The notes: generated by a model from the letters alone, not told the origin. A DNA stretch of 64,000 bases from Rhizocola hellebori (GCF_016862955.1 NZ_BONY01000023.1:62001-126000), one strand, 5' to 3'; shown: positions 18,874-28,690, counted from the stretch's first letter. Numbers and translations: made by a program.

Positions 18874-20190
18874 TCAATCCTCCTCACTGATGAAGACGTT
18901 TTTGGTGTCGGTAAACGCAAGCGGCGCATCGGGTCCGAGCTCGCGGCCCAGCCCCGACTGTTTAACTCCGCCGAACGGGGTCCAGTAGCGCACCGAGGAG
19001 TGGGAGTTGACGCTCAGCACGCCCGCTTCCACCGCCCGGGACACCCGCATGGCCCGCCCTAGATTTCGGGTCCAGATGGAGCCGGACAGACCGAATTCGG
19101 TGTCGTTGGCCAGCCGGATGGCTTCGGACTCGCTATCGAACGGCATCACCGAAAGCACGGGCCCGAAGACCTCCTCGCGCCAATGCCGGTCGCCCGGACC
19201 GGCGGCAAGCACCGTGGCCGGGAACCAGTACCCCTTGCCGTGCGGGGCCGAGCCCTGCATCAGCGGGTTGTCCACATAGGACGCCACGCGCTCGCGCTGC
19301 GCGGCGGAGATCAGTGGACCCATGTCCGTACCACACCGCCAGTTGCGCACGTGCGGCTCGAGCAACGCCAGGAACTCATCATGAACCGAACGCTCAACCA
19401 GCAGCCGCGACCGGGCACAGCAGTCCTGCCCCGCGTTGTCGAAAACCGCCCCGGGCAGGGCAGCAGCGGCCTTCTCCAGGTTGGCGTCGGCGAACAGGAC
19501 CGTCGCCGCCTTGCCGCCCAGTTCGAGCGTGACCCTGGTCAGATCCGGGGCGCAGGCCGCCATGATCTGCTTGCCCACCTCCACCGAGCCGGTGAAGCAG
19601 ATCTTCCGGACATCGGGATGGCTCACCAGCTCCCGCCCGGTCACCGAGCCGGGCCCGGTCAGCACCGTCAACACCCCCTCGGGCAGACCCGCTTCCAGCG
19701 CCAGCTCACCGATGCGCAACGCGGTCAGCGGCGTCAGCTCGGCAGGCTTGATGATGACGGTGTTGCCGGCCGCGAGCGCGGGCGCGAAGCCCCACGCGGC
19801 GATCGGCATGGGAAAGTTCCACGGCACGATGACACCGACCACGCCCAGCGGCTCATGGAAGGTGACGTCCCAGCCACCCGCCACGGGGATCTGCAGCCCA
19901 CACAGACGCTCGGGCGCACCCGAGTAGTAGTCGAGCAGATCGCGGACATTACCGGCCTCCCAGCGCGCGTTGCCCTGGGTGTGGCCCGCATTGCGTACCT
20001 CTATCGCGGCCAGCTCATCGATGTGCGCGTCGATGACGGAAGCGAAGCGGCGCAACAGTTTCGCCCGATCGCCCGGGGACACCCGCCGCCACGACGCAAA
20101 GGCCCGCTTGGCGTTTTCCACGACCGGGCCGACCTCGCCCGGCTCGATGAACGCGATTTCCTCTTCGGTGGCTGGATCGACTATCTTCAC
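18874..20190 (-). CDS. Aldehyde dehydrogenase family protein (PuuC/AldC-like)
   Basis: The 438-residue enzyme has NFPMPIAAWGFAPALAAGNTVIIKPAE (NAD binding, key WNFPMP and KPAE), FTGSVEVGKQ, catalytic Glu in LELGGKAATVLFAD and Cys in NAGQDCCARSR. It is shorter at the C-terminus than many ALDHs but ends with the GGVKQSGLGRELG block. It overlaps the upstream glnA4-like gene by four bases. In context it oxidises the aldehyde formed from a gamma-glutamylated amine; compare Rv2858c (aldC). Confidence 0.9.
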   Translation of the reverse strand: MKIVDPATEEEIAFIEPGEVGPVVENAKRAFASWRRVSPGDRAKLLRRFASVIDAHIDELAAIEVRNAGHTQGNARWEAGNVRDLLDYYSGAPERLCGLQIPVAGGWDVTFHEPLGVVGVIVPWNFPMPIAAWGFAPALAAGNTVIIKPAELTPLTALRIGELALEAGLPEGVLTVLTGPGSVTGRELVSHPDVRKICFTGSVEVGKQIMAACAPDLTRVTLELGGKAATVLFADANLEKAAAALPGAVFDNAGQDCCARSRLLVERSVHDEFLALLEPHVRNWRCGTDMGPLISAAQRERVASYVDNPLMQGSAPHGKGYWFPATVLAAGPGDRHWREEVFGPVLSVMPFDSESEAIRLANDTEFGLSGSIWTRNLGRAMRVSRAVEAGVLSVNSHSSVRYWTPFGGVKQSGLGRELGPDAPLAFTDTKNVFISEED

Positions 20191-21560
20191 AGTCTTTCGA
20201 ACCCCCGGACCAGCTCCCAGTCGGTGACCGCCGCATCGAACGCTTTGACCTCAACGCCGGCCGCGTGGGCGTAATGGGTCACCACCTCATCGCCGAAGGC
20301 CTCCCGTGCCACCTGCGACGACTCCCACTTTGTCAGCGCCTCGCGCAGGGTGCCCGGAACCCGGGTCGCGGTCTCATCCCGATAGGCGTTGCCGGTGAAC
20401 ACCGGCTCCAGCTCGAGGTTGTTGTCCAACCCGTGCAGCGCCCCCGCGATCAGCGCCGAGATGGCCAGGTAGGGGTTGACGTCCCCGCCCGGTACCCGAT
20501 GCTCCACCCGCAACGACAGGTCGTGACCGACCAGGCGCAGGGCACACGTGCGGTTGTCCCGCCCCCAGCGCAACGCGGTCGGCGCAAACGAACCCTCCTG
20601 GAAACGCTTGTAGGAGTTAATGTTTGGCGCGTAGAGCACGCTGAACTCGGCAGTGGTGGCGAGGAGCCCGGCGAGCACCCGCTCCCCGGTCACCGACAGC
20701 GCATCGCCATTGGACATCAGCGGCTGACCCGACTTGGATCGCAGCGAGAAGTGAATGTGACACGAGTTGCCCTCGCGCTGGTTCGGCTTGGCCATGAACG
20801 TCAGCGACATCCCGTGTTGGGCCGCGATCTCCTTGGCGCCGTGTTTGTAAATCGAGTGCTGATCGGCTGTTTTGAGTGCCTCCGCGTACCGGAAGGCGAT
20901 CTCCTGCTGACCCAGGTTGCACTCGCCCTTCGCGCTTTCCGGCTGCAGCCCGGCACCGGCCATACCCAGGCGGATGTCGCGCAGAAGGGGCTCCACCCGG
21001 GTGGTGCCGAGCAGGGAGTAGTCGACGTTGTAGCCGTTGGCTGGGCTCAGAGCGCGGTAGCCCTTCTGCTGGGCTTCCTCATAGGAGTCACGGTAGACGA
21101 TGAACTCCAGCTCGGTGCCGACATAGGGCACCAGCCCCCGCTCGGCGAGCCTGTCCAGCTGGTGGCGCAGCACCTGCCGCGGTGATTGCACCACCGGCGA
21201 CCCGTCGTGCCAGAGCACGTCGGCCAGGACCAGCGCGCTGCCCGGCAGCCACGGCAGTGGCCGCAGCGTGGTCAGATCGGGCGAGAGCACGAAGTCCCCG
21301 TACCCGCGTTCCCAGCCGGAAACCGCGTATCCATCAACTGGTGTCATTTCGACATCGACGGCGAGCAGATAGTTGCAAGCCTCGCTGCCGTGGCGCAGCA
21401 CCTCGTCCAGGAAATACTGGGCGTGTAACCGCTTGCCCTGAAGCCGGCCCTGCATGTCGGTCATGGCCAGGATCACCGTGTCTATCTCGCCCAGCTCGAC
21501 CCTTGTCCGCAATTGCTCAGCCGACCACATAGGTGACAGGTCTACCCGGTCGGCGATCAC
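20187..21560 (-). CDS. glnA4: Glutamine synthetase-like gamma-glutamyl-amine ligase (GlnA4/PuuA-like)
   Basis: A 457-residue member of the GS fold has the N-terminal beta-grasp domain and catalytic domain with GTELEFIVYRD, NLGQQEIAFRYAEALKTADQH and KPNQREGNSCHIHFSL, followed by RVPGGDVNPYLAISALIAGA (quoted key elements). Conserved Glu/His metal ligands are present. Its order with ALDH, SDR and C26 amidase matches M. tuberculosis Rv2860c-Rv2857c and Streptomyces glnA4-type loci, where such enzymes glutamylate amines (ethanolamine or polyamines). Substrate is inferred. It is the first gene of a likely six-gene operon through map. Confidence 0.85.
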   Translation of the reverse strand: MIADRVDLSPMWSAEQLRTRVELGEIDTVILAMTDMQGRLQGKRLHAQYFLDEVLRHGSEACNYLLAVDVEMTPVDGYAVSGWERGYGDFVLSPDLTTLRPLPWLPGSALVLADVLWHDGSPVVQSPRQVLRHQLDRLAERGLVPYVGTELEFIVYRDSYEEAQQKGYRALSPANGYNVDYSLLGTTRVEPLLRDIRLGMAGAGLQPESAKGECNLGQQEIAFRYAEALKTADQHSIYKHGAKEIAAQHGMSLTFMAKPNQREGNSCHIHFSLRSKSGQPLMSNGDALSVTGERVLAGLLATTAEFSVLYAPNINSYKRFQEGSFAPTALRWGRDNRTCALRLVGHDLSLRVEHRVPGGDVNPYLAISALIAGALHGLDNNLELEPVFTGNAYRDETATRVPGTLREALTKWESSQVAREAFGDEVVTHYAHAAGVEVKAFDAAVTDWELVRGFERL

Positions 21561-21563
21561 TCG

Positions 21564-22070
21564 TCAATTGCCGTCGGTCGCGGCTTCGGCGGGCTTGGGA
21601 ACCGCGACCGTCGTACCTAGACGATCCCAGATCATGCCGGCCTGATGTCCAAGCGCCCCAACGGCTCCCGGCAGCAACGGCATGACCCAGTCGGCCATCC
21701 AGCCGGTGTGGGCCACGTTGAGCACGAGCACCGCCGCCAAGGCCGCGCCCAGGCCCTGCACCATCCCGCGCCATGCGGCACGGCCCGAATAGGTGATCGC
21801 CGCGCGGCGGGCGGCTTTGTCGTTCATGTCCGGGAAACCCGCGAGCGCCTTCGCATCGCGCCGTCCGAAGTTGAAGCCCGCCACGGCAAGCGTTGCCGAG
21901 CAGCCCGTCACCACCGCGGTCAGGCTGTTACCGGTGATGACCATCAGCAGGGTGGCGAGTCCGCCCCCGATCGCCAGCGCGACGACGGCTCGGATCCATT
22001 CCACCTTCTCCCCCGGGTACCAGTAGTACTTGCTGGTGTCGTCGGAGAGCTTCTTCACGATCCGCCCCAT
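21564..22070 (-). CDS. Conserved membrane protein, unknown function
   Basis: A 168-residue protein starts MGRIVKKLSDDTSKYYWYPGEKVEWIRAV at ATG 22070; GAGGTGG lies about 9 bases upstream. Two N-terminal helices (about residues 30-70) and a later pair (about 107-145) are separated by a basic loop (NFGRRDAKALAGF). No recognisable domain. It sits 3 bases upstream of glnA4, so it may be the first gene of that transcript. Confidence 0.7.
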   Translation of the reverse strand: MGRIVKKLSDDTSKYYWYPGEKVEWIRAVVALAIGGGLATLLMVITGNSLTAVVTGCSATLAVAGFNFGRRDAKALAGFPDMNDKAARRAAITYSGRAAWRGMVQGLGAALAAVLVLNVAHTGWMADWVMPLLPGAVGALGHQAGMIWDRLGTTVAVPKPAEAATDGN

Positions 22071-22097
22071 TGGGGTTTCCACCTCAAGTGATCGACT

Positions 22098-22112
22098 ACT
22101 ACTGCCAGTAGT
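22098..22112. promoter_or_regulatory. ACTACT-n3-AGTAGT inverted repeat upstream of the membrane gene
   Basis: ACTACTGCCAGTAGT lies 27 bases ahead of the ATG at 22070 (minus strand) and 4 bases after the GNAT stop. Six-base arms and a three-base spacer fit a dimeric regulator site or a small RNA hairpin. It controls, if anything, the glnA4-map operon. Confidence 0.35.
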
Positions 22113-22116
22113 GATC

Positions 22117-22953
22117 TTAGAACAGCACGGTGGCAAAGGTGCCGACTCGGCGGAAGCCGAGACGGTCGTAAAGGCGACGCGCAGGCTCGTTGTATCCGTT
22201 GACATAGAGACTCACCGTGGGGGCGAAACGGCGTAAAGCCTCGCGCACCACGGTCGCCAGCCCGGCCGCGGCGATGCCCTTGCCTCGCCACCGGGGATGG
22301 GTCCAAACCCCTTGCAGCTGCACGGTATGCCGGGTCACCACGGCAAGCTCCGCCTTGAACACCACCTGGCCGTCGGTCACCTTCGCGAAGGCCCGCCCGG
22401 CACGCACCAGCTCGGCGACCCTGGCCCGATAGCCGCGCCCGCCGTCGTCGCCGACCGGCGAAACCCCGACCTCCTCGGTGTACATGGCCACCGATGCCGG
22501 GAAGAGCAGATCCACTTCGTCCAGCCGAACCGGACGCACCAGCGGGTCGGTGGCCGTCGCCGGGACCCGGTCCACCAGCATCAGCGGCTGGTCCTCCCGA
22601 ACCGTCCTATCCGGACCCCAGCTTGGCGACAGCTTTTCCCACAGGCTCAGCACACCATCGGCCGGCCCGACCAGGGACGCGCACACCCTCGGCCATCCCG
22701 CGAGCAGGTCGGCGAAAGCCGCCACCGCCTGACGGTCGGCACCGAGCGGGGTCACCTGCCCGCCACACCACAACACCGAGTCGGGGTGACGGTGGCCGCC
22801 GTAGCCGAAGAGGCGTCCTTCGGCCCGCCAGCCGAGCCCGTGGGCCGCTATCCGCTCGGCTACCTGCGCAGACGCGATCGGATGCGCGGCGAGCACCCGC
22901 TCCACCGCGGCCCTGTCCGCATCGAGTAGCTGCCGCACCGGGATCGTGAGCAT
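22117..22953 (-). CDS. GNAT family N-acetyltransferase with DUF4081-type N-terminal domain
   Basis: The 278-residue protein has an N-terminal DUF4081-like half and a C-terminal GNAT domain with VWTHPRWRGKGIAAAGLATVV (acetyl-CoA loop RWRGKG) and LYVNGYNEPARRLYDRLGFRRVG. This two-domain acyltransferase regularly sits between ispG and proS/rimP in actinomycetes (Rv2867c in M. tuberculosis). Substrate unknown. Confidence 0.9.
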   Translation of the reverse strand: MLTIPVRQLLDADRAAVERVLAAHPIASAQVAERIAAHGLGWRAEGRLFGYGGHRHPDSVLWCGGQVTPLGADRQAVAAFADLLAGWPRVCASLVGPADGVLSLWEKLSPSWGPDRTVREDQPLMLVDRVPATATDPLVRPVRLDEVDLLFPASVAMYTEEVGVSPVGDDGGRGYRARVAELVRAGRAFAKVTDGQVVFKAELAVVTRHTVQLQGVWTHPRWRGKGIAAAGLATVVREALRRFAPTVSLYVNGYNEPARRLYDRLGFRRVGTFATVLF

Positions 22954-23038
22954 GTACCAAGCCTAGGCCTTGGAGGTGCCGCTTGGAGGATCCGCACGGT
23001 AGGCGAGCCAACCCGGGTCTTGCCATCCGACACGTTGC

Positions 23039-23048
23039 CGATATATCG
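23039..23048. promoter_or_regulatory. CGATATATCG palindrome upstream of padR, candidate operator
   Basis: A perfect 10-base palindrome stands 33 bases ahead of the His-rich padR start, with a partial second copy (TCGATAGATA) 10 bases later. AT-rich palindromes of this kind are typical PadR sites; autoregulation is inferred. Confidence 0.45.
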
Positions 23049-23081
23049 TAAACACATCGTCGATAGATAGGAGATAGCACG

Positions 23082-23645
23082 ATGCATCGCGACGGACATC
23101 AACATGGACACCACCATCAACACTGGGCCGCTTTCGAGCGAATGGCTGATCGCGGAGACTGGGAGCAGTTCCGCGGGTTCGGCCGAGGATTCGGCGGACA
23201 TGGCCGGGGCCACGGTCGCGGCCGGCGTGTCAACACGCGCGGCGCCGTTCTGGGCCTGCTCGCAGAGCGACCCATGCACGGCTACGAGATGATCTCCGAG
23301 CTGGAGCTGCGCACCCGCGGTGCCTGGCGTCCCAGCCCCGGTTCGATCTACCCAACCCTGCAGCTTCTCGAGGACGAGGGCCTGATCGTCAGCGAGGAAG
23401 CCAGCGGCCGCAAGCGCTTCACCCTCACCGAGGCCGGTCGCGAAGAGGCAGCCAACGCCGGCCGCCCTTGGCAAGACTTCGATCAGAACCGGATCACCGA
23501 GATGCAGGAGTTCCGTGAGGCAGGCTTCGGCATCATGCAAGCGCTGCAACAGGTTTCGTCCGCCGGCAGCGCCGAGCAGCGCCGCGAGGCCCTCGAAATC
23601 ATGAACGAGACCAAGCGCAGGCTCTACGCCATCCTCGCCGCATGA
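23082..23645 (+). CDS. PadR-family regulator with His-rich N-terminus
   Basis: A 187-residue protein begins MHRDGHQHGHHHQHWAAF, a histidine cluster at residues 2-14, then a Gly/Arg/His run (RGFGGHGRGHGRGRR) before the PadR winged helix (TRGAVLGLLAERPMHGYEMISELE, SPGSIYPTLQLLEDEGLIVSEE). The His-rich head could bind metal or is simply flexible. GGAGA 6 bases before ATG is a good ribosome binding site. It stands alone between GNAT and ispG with its own terminator. Confidence 0.9.
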   Translation: MHRDGHQHGHHHQHWAAFERMADRGDWEQFRGFGRGFGGHGRGHGRGRRVNTRGAVLGLLAERPMHGYEMISELELRTRGAWRPSPGSIYPTLQLLEDEGLIVSEEASGRKRFTLTEAGREEAANAGRPWQDFDQNRITEMQEFREAGFGIMQALQQVSSAGSAEQRREALEIMNETKRRLYAILAA

Positions 23646-23654
23646 CCCCAGGCA

Positions 23655-23690
23655 GAAAGCCGCGGTTCTCGTCCTGAGACCGCGGCTTTC
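23655..23690 (+). terminator. Rho-independent-like terminator after padR, bidirectional
   Basis: GAAAGCCGCGGT and ACCGCGGCTTTC form a perfect 12-base stem with a 12-base loop, followed by TCTT. The stem starts 9 bases after the padR stop; because the stem is symmetric it may also stop ispG transcripts from the right. Confidence 0.8.
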
Positions 23691-23833
23691 TCTTCATGCA
23701 TTTTCTTCGCCGCTACGTCGTGGTCGCTCGCCGCAAGCTCCCGCGCGGCAGCGAAGGCCCGTGCTCCCCACCCGGCGCTCGCGCGCCGCAAGCTCCGCCG
23801 CGATGGGCGATCTTCAGCGGGAGTGGACGAGGG
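23691..23833. other. 143-base gap between padR terminator and ispG stop: no gene seen
   Basis: High-GC sequence without a convincing start, ribosome binding site or conserved product on either strand; the plus-strand frame here is a shadow of ispG. Confidence 0.5.
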
Positions 23834-24997
23834 TTAGTGAACGGTGACGAGGGGGGCGGTGGCGGGCTCGTCGTCGAGGGAGATGCCCATCTCTGCGGCG
23901 ATCTTGAGCGCCTCTTCGACCAGGGTCTCGACGATCAGGGACTCGGGCACGGTCTTGATGACCTCGCCCTTGACGAAGATCTGGCCCTTGCCGTTGCCGG
24001 AGGCCACCCCGAGGTCGGCCTCACGGGCCTCGCCCGGACCGTTGACGACACAGCCCATGACGGCCACCCGCAACGGGGCCGGGAAGCCCTCGAGGGCCGC
24101 CGTGACCTGCTCGGCAAGCGTGTAGACATCGACCTGAGCGCGACCGCAGGAGGGACAGGAGACGATTTCCAGCCCGCGCTCCTTGAGCCCCAAGGACTCC
24201 AGGATCGCGTTGCCGACTTTGATCTCCTCCACCGGCGGCGCGGAGAGCGACACGCGGATGGTGTCGCCGATCCCCTCGGCCAGCAAAGCTCCAAACGCGA
24301 CAGACGACTTGATGGTGCCCTGGAAGGTCGGGCCGGCCTCGGTGACACCCAGGTGCAGCGGGTAGTCGCACTGCTCGGACAGCTGGCGGTAGGCGCGGAT
24401 CATCACGACCGGGTCGTTGTGCTTGACGCTGATCTTGATGTCGCGGAAGCCGTGCTCTTCGAACAGCGAGCATTCCCAAAGTGCCGACTCGACAAGGGCC
24501 TCCGCGGTCGCGCGGCCATATTTTTCGAGCAGGCGCTTGTCGAGGGAGCCCGCGTTGACACCGATCCGGATCGGGACCCCAGCGGCCGAGGCGGCCTGCG
24601 CGATCTCGCGCACCTTGTCATCGAACTGCTTGATGTTGCCCGGGTTCACCCGGACGGCGGCACAGCCGGCATCGATCGCGGCGAACACGTACTTCGGCTG
24701 GAAGTGGATGTCGGCGATCACCGGGATCGGTGACTTCTTGGCGATCGCGGGCAGCGCGAGCACGTCGTCCTGCGACGGCACCGCCACCCGGACGATCTGA
24801 CAACCCGAGGTCGCCAGCTCGGCGATCTGTTGCAGGGTCGAGTTCACGTCGGCGGTCAGCGTGGTCGTCATCGACTGGACGCTCACCGGCGCGCCACCGC
24901 CGACAGGCACCGAGCCGACCATGATCTGTCGCGTCTTGCGGCGGGGGGCCAGCAGTGGAGCCGGCGCAGCCGGCATGCCGAGGTTGATCGCGGTCAC
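23834..24997 (-). CDS. ispG: 4-hydroxy-3-methylbut-2-enyl diphosphate synthase (MEP pathway)
   Basis: IspG (GcpE) converts MEcPP to HMBPP using a 4Fe-4S cluster and flavodoxin or ferredoxin. The 387-residue protein has the TIM-barrel part starting [14 protein letters not shown] and ADIHFQPK, and the cluster-binding Cys in SCPSCGR and [12 protein letters not shown]. Start is ATG at 24997, seven bases after the rseP stop. Order LCP-dxr-rseP-ispG matches M. tuberculosis Rv2870c-Rv2868c. Confidence 0.96.
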   Translation of the reverse strand: MTAINLGMPAAPAPLLAPRRKTRQIMVGSVPVGGGAPVSVQSMTTTLTADVNSTLQQIAELATSGCQIVRVAVPSQDDVLALPAIAKKSPIPVIADIHFQPKYVFAAIDAGCAAVRVNPGNIKQFDDKVREIAQAASAAGVPIRIGVNAGSLDKRLLEKYGRATAEALVESALWECSLFEEHGFRDIKISVKHNDPVVMIRAYRQLSEQCDYPLHLGVTEAGPTFQGTIKSSVAFGALLAEGIGDTIRVSLSAPPVEEIKVGNAILESLGLKERGLEIVSCPSCGRAQVDVYTLAEQVTAALEGFPAPLRVAVMGCVVNGPGEAREADLGVASGNGKGQIFVKGEVIKTVPESLIVETLVEEALKIAAEMGISLDDEPATAPLVTVH

Positions 24998-25004
24998 AGC
25001 ACAC

Positions 25005-26225
25005 TCACCTGAGGATCGTGATGGGGTTGACGATGTCGGCGGTAACGGTCAGCAGCGTGAACGCACCAAAGATCAAAATTACCGTGTAGGTCAGCGGCAT
25101 CAGCTTGTAATAGTCGACCCGGCCGGGATCGGGCTTACGCAACCGAGCATAAATCCAGGTGCGCACCTTTTCGAACCAGGCTATGGCGATATGTCCACCA
25201 TCGAGTGGAAGAAGCGGCAAAAGATTGAACAAGCCCACGAAAAGGTTCAGCGAGGCGATCACCAGGAACCAGCTCGGCCACTCGCCCAGCTCGGCCAGCT
25301 CGCCGCCGATCCGGCTCGCGCCGACCACACTGACCGGGCTCTCCGGGTCACGCTCACCGCCGGTGATCGCCGACCACAGACCGGGAATCTTCTCCGGGAA
25401 CTTCTTGATCGCCTCGATCACACCGGTGAAGGTGCGGCCCATGAAGTCCAAGGCCACCGGCGCGGCCTCGACGACGTTGTACTCCACCGCGATCGGCAGC
25501 GCGGGATCGTGGCTGTTGGCCAGGCCGACCGCGGAGACGACGGTCTTCGCGCCGGTCGGGTTTTCGCGCGGGGCGCGTTCCACGCCTACCGGCGTCACCT
25601 TGATGGTCTGCTCGGCACCGTTGCGCAGCACGACAAAGTCGGCCGGCTGGCCGGGCGGAAGCGCGCGGATCGCGTCGATCATGTCGTTGTACTCGGCGAT
25701 ATCGGTGGACCCGATCCGCAGGACCTTGTCGCCGGTCGCTATCCCGGCGGCCTTGGCCGGCGCGGGAAGGTCGCTGCTGCGGCAGTCGTCGTGGTCGGGC
25801 ACGACCTGCACGCAGTCAACGGTCCTGACGAACGGATCCTGGGGGTTGATCGCCGGGTTGGGCATGGCGGCCGTGGCGGCCACCCCCCAGAAGATCATGA
25901 AGGCGAGAATGAAGTGGACTATCGAGCCGGCGGACATGACGATGGTCCGCTTCCACACCGGGAAGCGCCACATCGCCCGCTTGTCGTCGGCGTCCTCGTC
26001 CTGCGGGGTCATTCCAACGATCTTGACGAACCCGCCCAGCGGGATGCCCTTCACGCCGTACTCGGTGTCGCCCTTCACCTTCGACCACAGGGTGGGCCCG
26101 AAACCGACGAAATAGCGCGTGACCCTCATCCCAAAGGCCTTGGCCGAACCCATGTGCCCAGCCTCATGCAGCGAGACGGACACGAGGATGGCGAGCGCAG
26201 CCAGGACTATGCCGGCGATGAACAT
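25005..26225 (-). CDS. rseP: Site-2 intramembrane metalloprotease (RseP/Rip1)
   Basis: A 406-residue M50 protease. Zinc motif HEAGH lies at about residues 20-24 in the first helix; the third ligand Asp is in [12 protein letters not shown] near residue 345; a PDZ domain ([22 protein letters not shown]) lies between. Such proteases cut anti-sigma factors in membrane stress responses. ATG at 26225 overlaps the dxr stop by one base (TGATG), indicating coupling. Confidence 0.94.
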   Translation of the reverse strand: MFIAGIVLAALAILVSVSLHEAGHMGSAKAFGMRVTRYFVGFGPTLWSKVKGDTEYGVKGIPLGGFVKIVGMTPQDEDADDKRAMWRFPVWKRTIVMSAGSIVHFILAFMIFWGVAATAAMPNPAINPQDPFVRTVDCVQVVPDHDDCRSSDLPAPAKAAGIATGDKVLRIGSTDIAEYNDMIDAIRALPPGQPADFVVLRNGAEQTIKVTPVGVERAPRENPTGAKTVVSAVGLANSHDPALPIAVEYNVVEAAPVALDFMGRTFTGVIEAIKKFPEKIPGLWSAITGGERDPESPVSVVGASRIGGELAELGEWPSWFLVIASLNLFVGLFNLLPLLPLDGGHIAIAWFEKVRTWIYARLRKPDPGRVDYYKLMPLTYTVILIFGAFTLLTVTADIVNPITILR

Positions 26226-27436
26226 CAAGCGCCTTCCTTCTCGATCAACTCATGGGCACGACGTCGTGCCCACGCCTCGGCGGCGAGCACGTCCTCGACG
26301 GTACCTGGTTCACCCCAGTCCGACGCGCCCTCCAGGACGCAAGCCACCGTGTCCACGATGGCCAGGAACGGCAGACGGCCCGCTGTGAAAGCGGCCACAC
26401 ACTCCTCGTTGGCCGCGTTGTAGATGGCCGGGCGGCACCTTCCCGCTCGGCCAGCCGCCTTCGCCAGCTCGACCGCGGGGAAGGCCTCATGGTCCAGCGG
26501 ACGCAGCTCCCAGTTGTGGGCCAGGGTCCAATCGACCGCCGGGGCGGCCTCCGCCACGCGATCGGGCCACCCAAGCGCGAGCGCGATCGGCAGCCGCATG
26601 TCGGGCGGGCTGGCCTGGGCGATGGTGGAACCGTCGGTGAACTCGACCAGCGAATGCAGCACCGACTGCGGGTGCACCATGACCTCGATGTCGTCGTAGG
26701 GCACACCGAAAAGCTCGTGCGCCTCAATGATTTCCAGCCCTTTGTTCACCAGCGTGGCCGAATTGATGGTGACCACCGGGCCCATGTCCCAGGTCGGATG
26801 CTTGAGCGCCTCCTCGACGGTGACCTCGGCCAGCTCCTCGCGCCGCCGGCCACGGAAGGCACCACCGCTCGCGGTGAGGATGAGCCGGCGCACCTCGGCC
26901 CGGCTACCGCCGCGCAGACATTGGGCCAACGCCGAGTGCTCGCTGTCGACCGGCACGATCTGACCCGGCTTCGCGGCGGCGCGCACCAGCGGGCCACCGG
27001 CGACCAGAGACTCCTTGTTGGCCAGGGCAAGAGTGCGCCCGGCGTGCAGGGCGGCCAGGGTGGGCGCCAGCCCGAGCGACCCGACCACGCCATTGAGCAC
27101 GATGTCGGCCGGCCATTGCGCCAGCTCGGCCATGGCCTGTGGCCCGGCAAGGATTTTAGGAACTTTAAAGCCACCATGTGGGTACCCGTTACGAGCCGCC
27201 TCGGCATAGAAAGCCAGCTGCAGGTCCTGTGCGGCGCTGGCCTTCGCGACCCCGACCGCCTCCACCCCGAGCGCGAGTGCCTGCGCGGCAAGCAGCGCCA
27301 CGTTGCCGCCGCCCGCGCCGAGCGCCACCACCCGGAAACGCTCCGGATTGCGGCGCACGATATCGATCGCCTGGGTGCCGATGGAGCCGGTGGAACCGAG
27401 CAGAACAATCTCGCGCGGTGCAGAACTGATGGTCAC
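26225..27436 (-). CDS. dxr: 1-deoxy-D-xylulose-5-phosphate reductoisomerase
   Basis: Dxr makes MEP from DXP with NADPH. The 403-residue enzyme starts with the NADPH-binding [16 protein letters not shown] and has the NKESLVAGG and [14 protein letters not shown] blocks with catalytic residues; the C-terminal domain includes [13 protein letters not shown]. Two MEP-pathway genes (dxr, ispG) flank rseP in one transcript. Confidence 0.96.
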   Translation of the reverse strand: MTISSAPREIVLLGSTGSIGTQAIDIVRRNPERFRVVALGAGGGNVALLAAQALALGVEAVGVAKASAAQDLQLAFYAEAARNGYPHGGFKVPKILAGPQAMAELAQWPADIVLNGVVGSLGLAPTLAALHAGRTLALANKESLVAGGPLVRAAAKPGQIVPVDSEHSALAQCLRGGSRAEVRRLILTASGGAFRGRRREELAEVTVEEALKHPTWDMGPVVTINSATLVNKGLEIIEAHELFGVPYDDIEVMVHPQSVLHSLVEFTDGSTIAQASPPDMRLPIALALGWPDRVAEAAPAVDWTLAHNWELRPLDHEAFPAVELAKAAGRAGRCRPAIYNAANEECVAAFTAGRLPFLAIVDTVACVLEGASDWGEPGTVEDVLAAEAWARRRAHELIEKEGA

Positions 27437-27454
27437 CGGCCTATTGTCCCTGAC

Positions 27455-28690
27455 TCACACGGAACCCAGGAACTCCGGATGGTTGAGCAGGAAGTCCTGC
27501 AGGGTCCCATCCCGCGCGGCGTGGAAAAGCGCGAGCGACGCGTCGTTGAGGATGACGTAGGAAATGCCATTGATCTCCTGCGTCGACCACGTGCCCGGGT
27601 TGGTCCGCACGGTCACCAGATCGTTGGCGGCCACGTCCTTCAGCGTGAAGATGAAGTCCTCGATGGGCACGCGGCCCGGGTCGAGAATCATCGCCTTGCC
27701 ACCGGCCTCGATCACCCGATTGAGCTTGCCGAAATCGGTCAGCACGCCCTTGCTCATCGCCTTCTTCGCGATCGCCTTGATCAGCTGCTGCTGGTGTCGC
27801 TGGCGGTCGTAGTCACCGTTTTCCAGACCCTTACGGATGCGGGAGTAGTCCAGCGCGAGCTGCGGGGTGAAGAAGCGGCAACCGGGCTCGTGGATGAGGG
27901 GCCGACCGCCCTTGGGCATGTTGCGGACCTGCCCGGCCGCGTCGTCGTACCAGACTCCAACGATCTTGCCTTGCGCGTTGTAGGCCAGGTGGATCGACTC
28001 GGCGCGCTGGTCGACGCAGAGATCGACGCCACCCAGCTCCTCGACCATCGCCCGGAAGCCGTCGAAGTCGATGAGCATGGCGCCGTTGAACTGCATTCCG
28101 GTGAGTTTGTAAATGGTCAGCGCGAGCAGCTCCACGCCGCGGGCACGCTTCTCCAGCTCGGTGCCGCTGCCCTGGTACCCAGAACTGAAAGCAGAATTTA
28201 TCTTTCCGGTTCCGCCGCCGTAACGGCTCTTCTCGAAGCGCGGGATCGTCACGCGGGTGTCACGCGGAATGGAAAGCAGGTAACCCTGGTCGTGCGACTT
28301 GGGGATGTGCATGATCAGGATGCTGTCGGCCAGCACCCCCTCGCGCTCGCCACCGTCGGTGATCTGCTCGGAGTCAATGCCCACCAGCAGCAGGTTGATC
28401 GCGCCGTCGATGTTGGTGCCCGGCACCAGCGCGCCCGAATCAGTGCCGATCATCGTGGTGGTAGTCAGCTTGTCGGTCGCCGAGGCGATAGCAAGCCGCG
28501 CCGCCACAATTCCGCCACCGCCAAGCATCATCAGAAGAGCTCCGGCGACAACGGTAAGTCGCGCCCAGAGTGGGTCTTTTGGCTTCTTGCGCTTGGCCGG
28601 GGTTGCTTCTTCGTCGAAGTCCTCCCGCTCGATGCGGGCTTCCCGGACCGGAGCACGCTTAGCGCGGGTGGACGACGCGGGCACGCTCAC
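27455..28690 (-). CDS. LCP (LytR-CpsA-Psr) family envelope glycopolymer ligase
   Basis: A 411-residue membrane-anchored protein: basic cytosolic N-terminus, one helix (WARLTVVAGALLMMLGGGGIVAARLAI, about residues 60-85), then the extracytoplasmic LCP domain with LLVGIDSEQITDGG, ADSILIMHIP, LLSIPRDTRV, KINSAFSSGYQG and DYSRIRKGLENGDYDRQRHQQQL (quoted in parts). The conserved Arg/Asp residues that bind pyrophosphate lipids are present. It joins glycopolymers to peptidoglycan. GTG at 28690 avoids overlap with the GNAT gene and has AGGA upstream. Confidence 0.9.
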   Translation of the reverse strand: MSVPASSTRAKRAPVREARIEREDFDEEATPAKRKKPKDPLWARLTVVAGALLMMLGGGGIVAARLAIASATDKLTTTTMIGTDSGALVPGTNIDGAINLLLVGIDSEQITDGGEREGVLADSILIMHIPKSHDQGYLLSIPRDTRVTIPRFEKSRYGGGTGKINSAFSSGYQGSGTELEKRARGVELLALTIYKLTGMQFNGAMLIDFDGFRAMVEELGGVDLCVDQRAESIHLAYNAQGKIVGVWYDDAAGQVRNMPKGGRPLIHEPGCRFFTPQLALDYSRIRKGLENGDYDRQRHQQQLIKAIAKKAMSKGVLTDFGKLNRVIEAGGKAMILDPGRVPIEDFIFTLKDVAANDLVTVRTNPGTWSTQEINGISYVILNDASLALFHAARDGTLQDFLLNHPEFLGSV

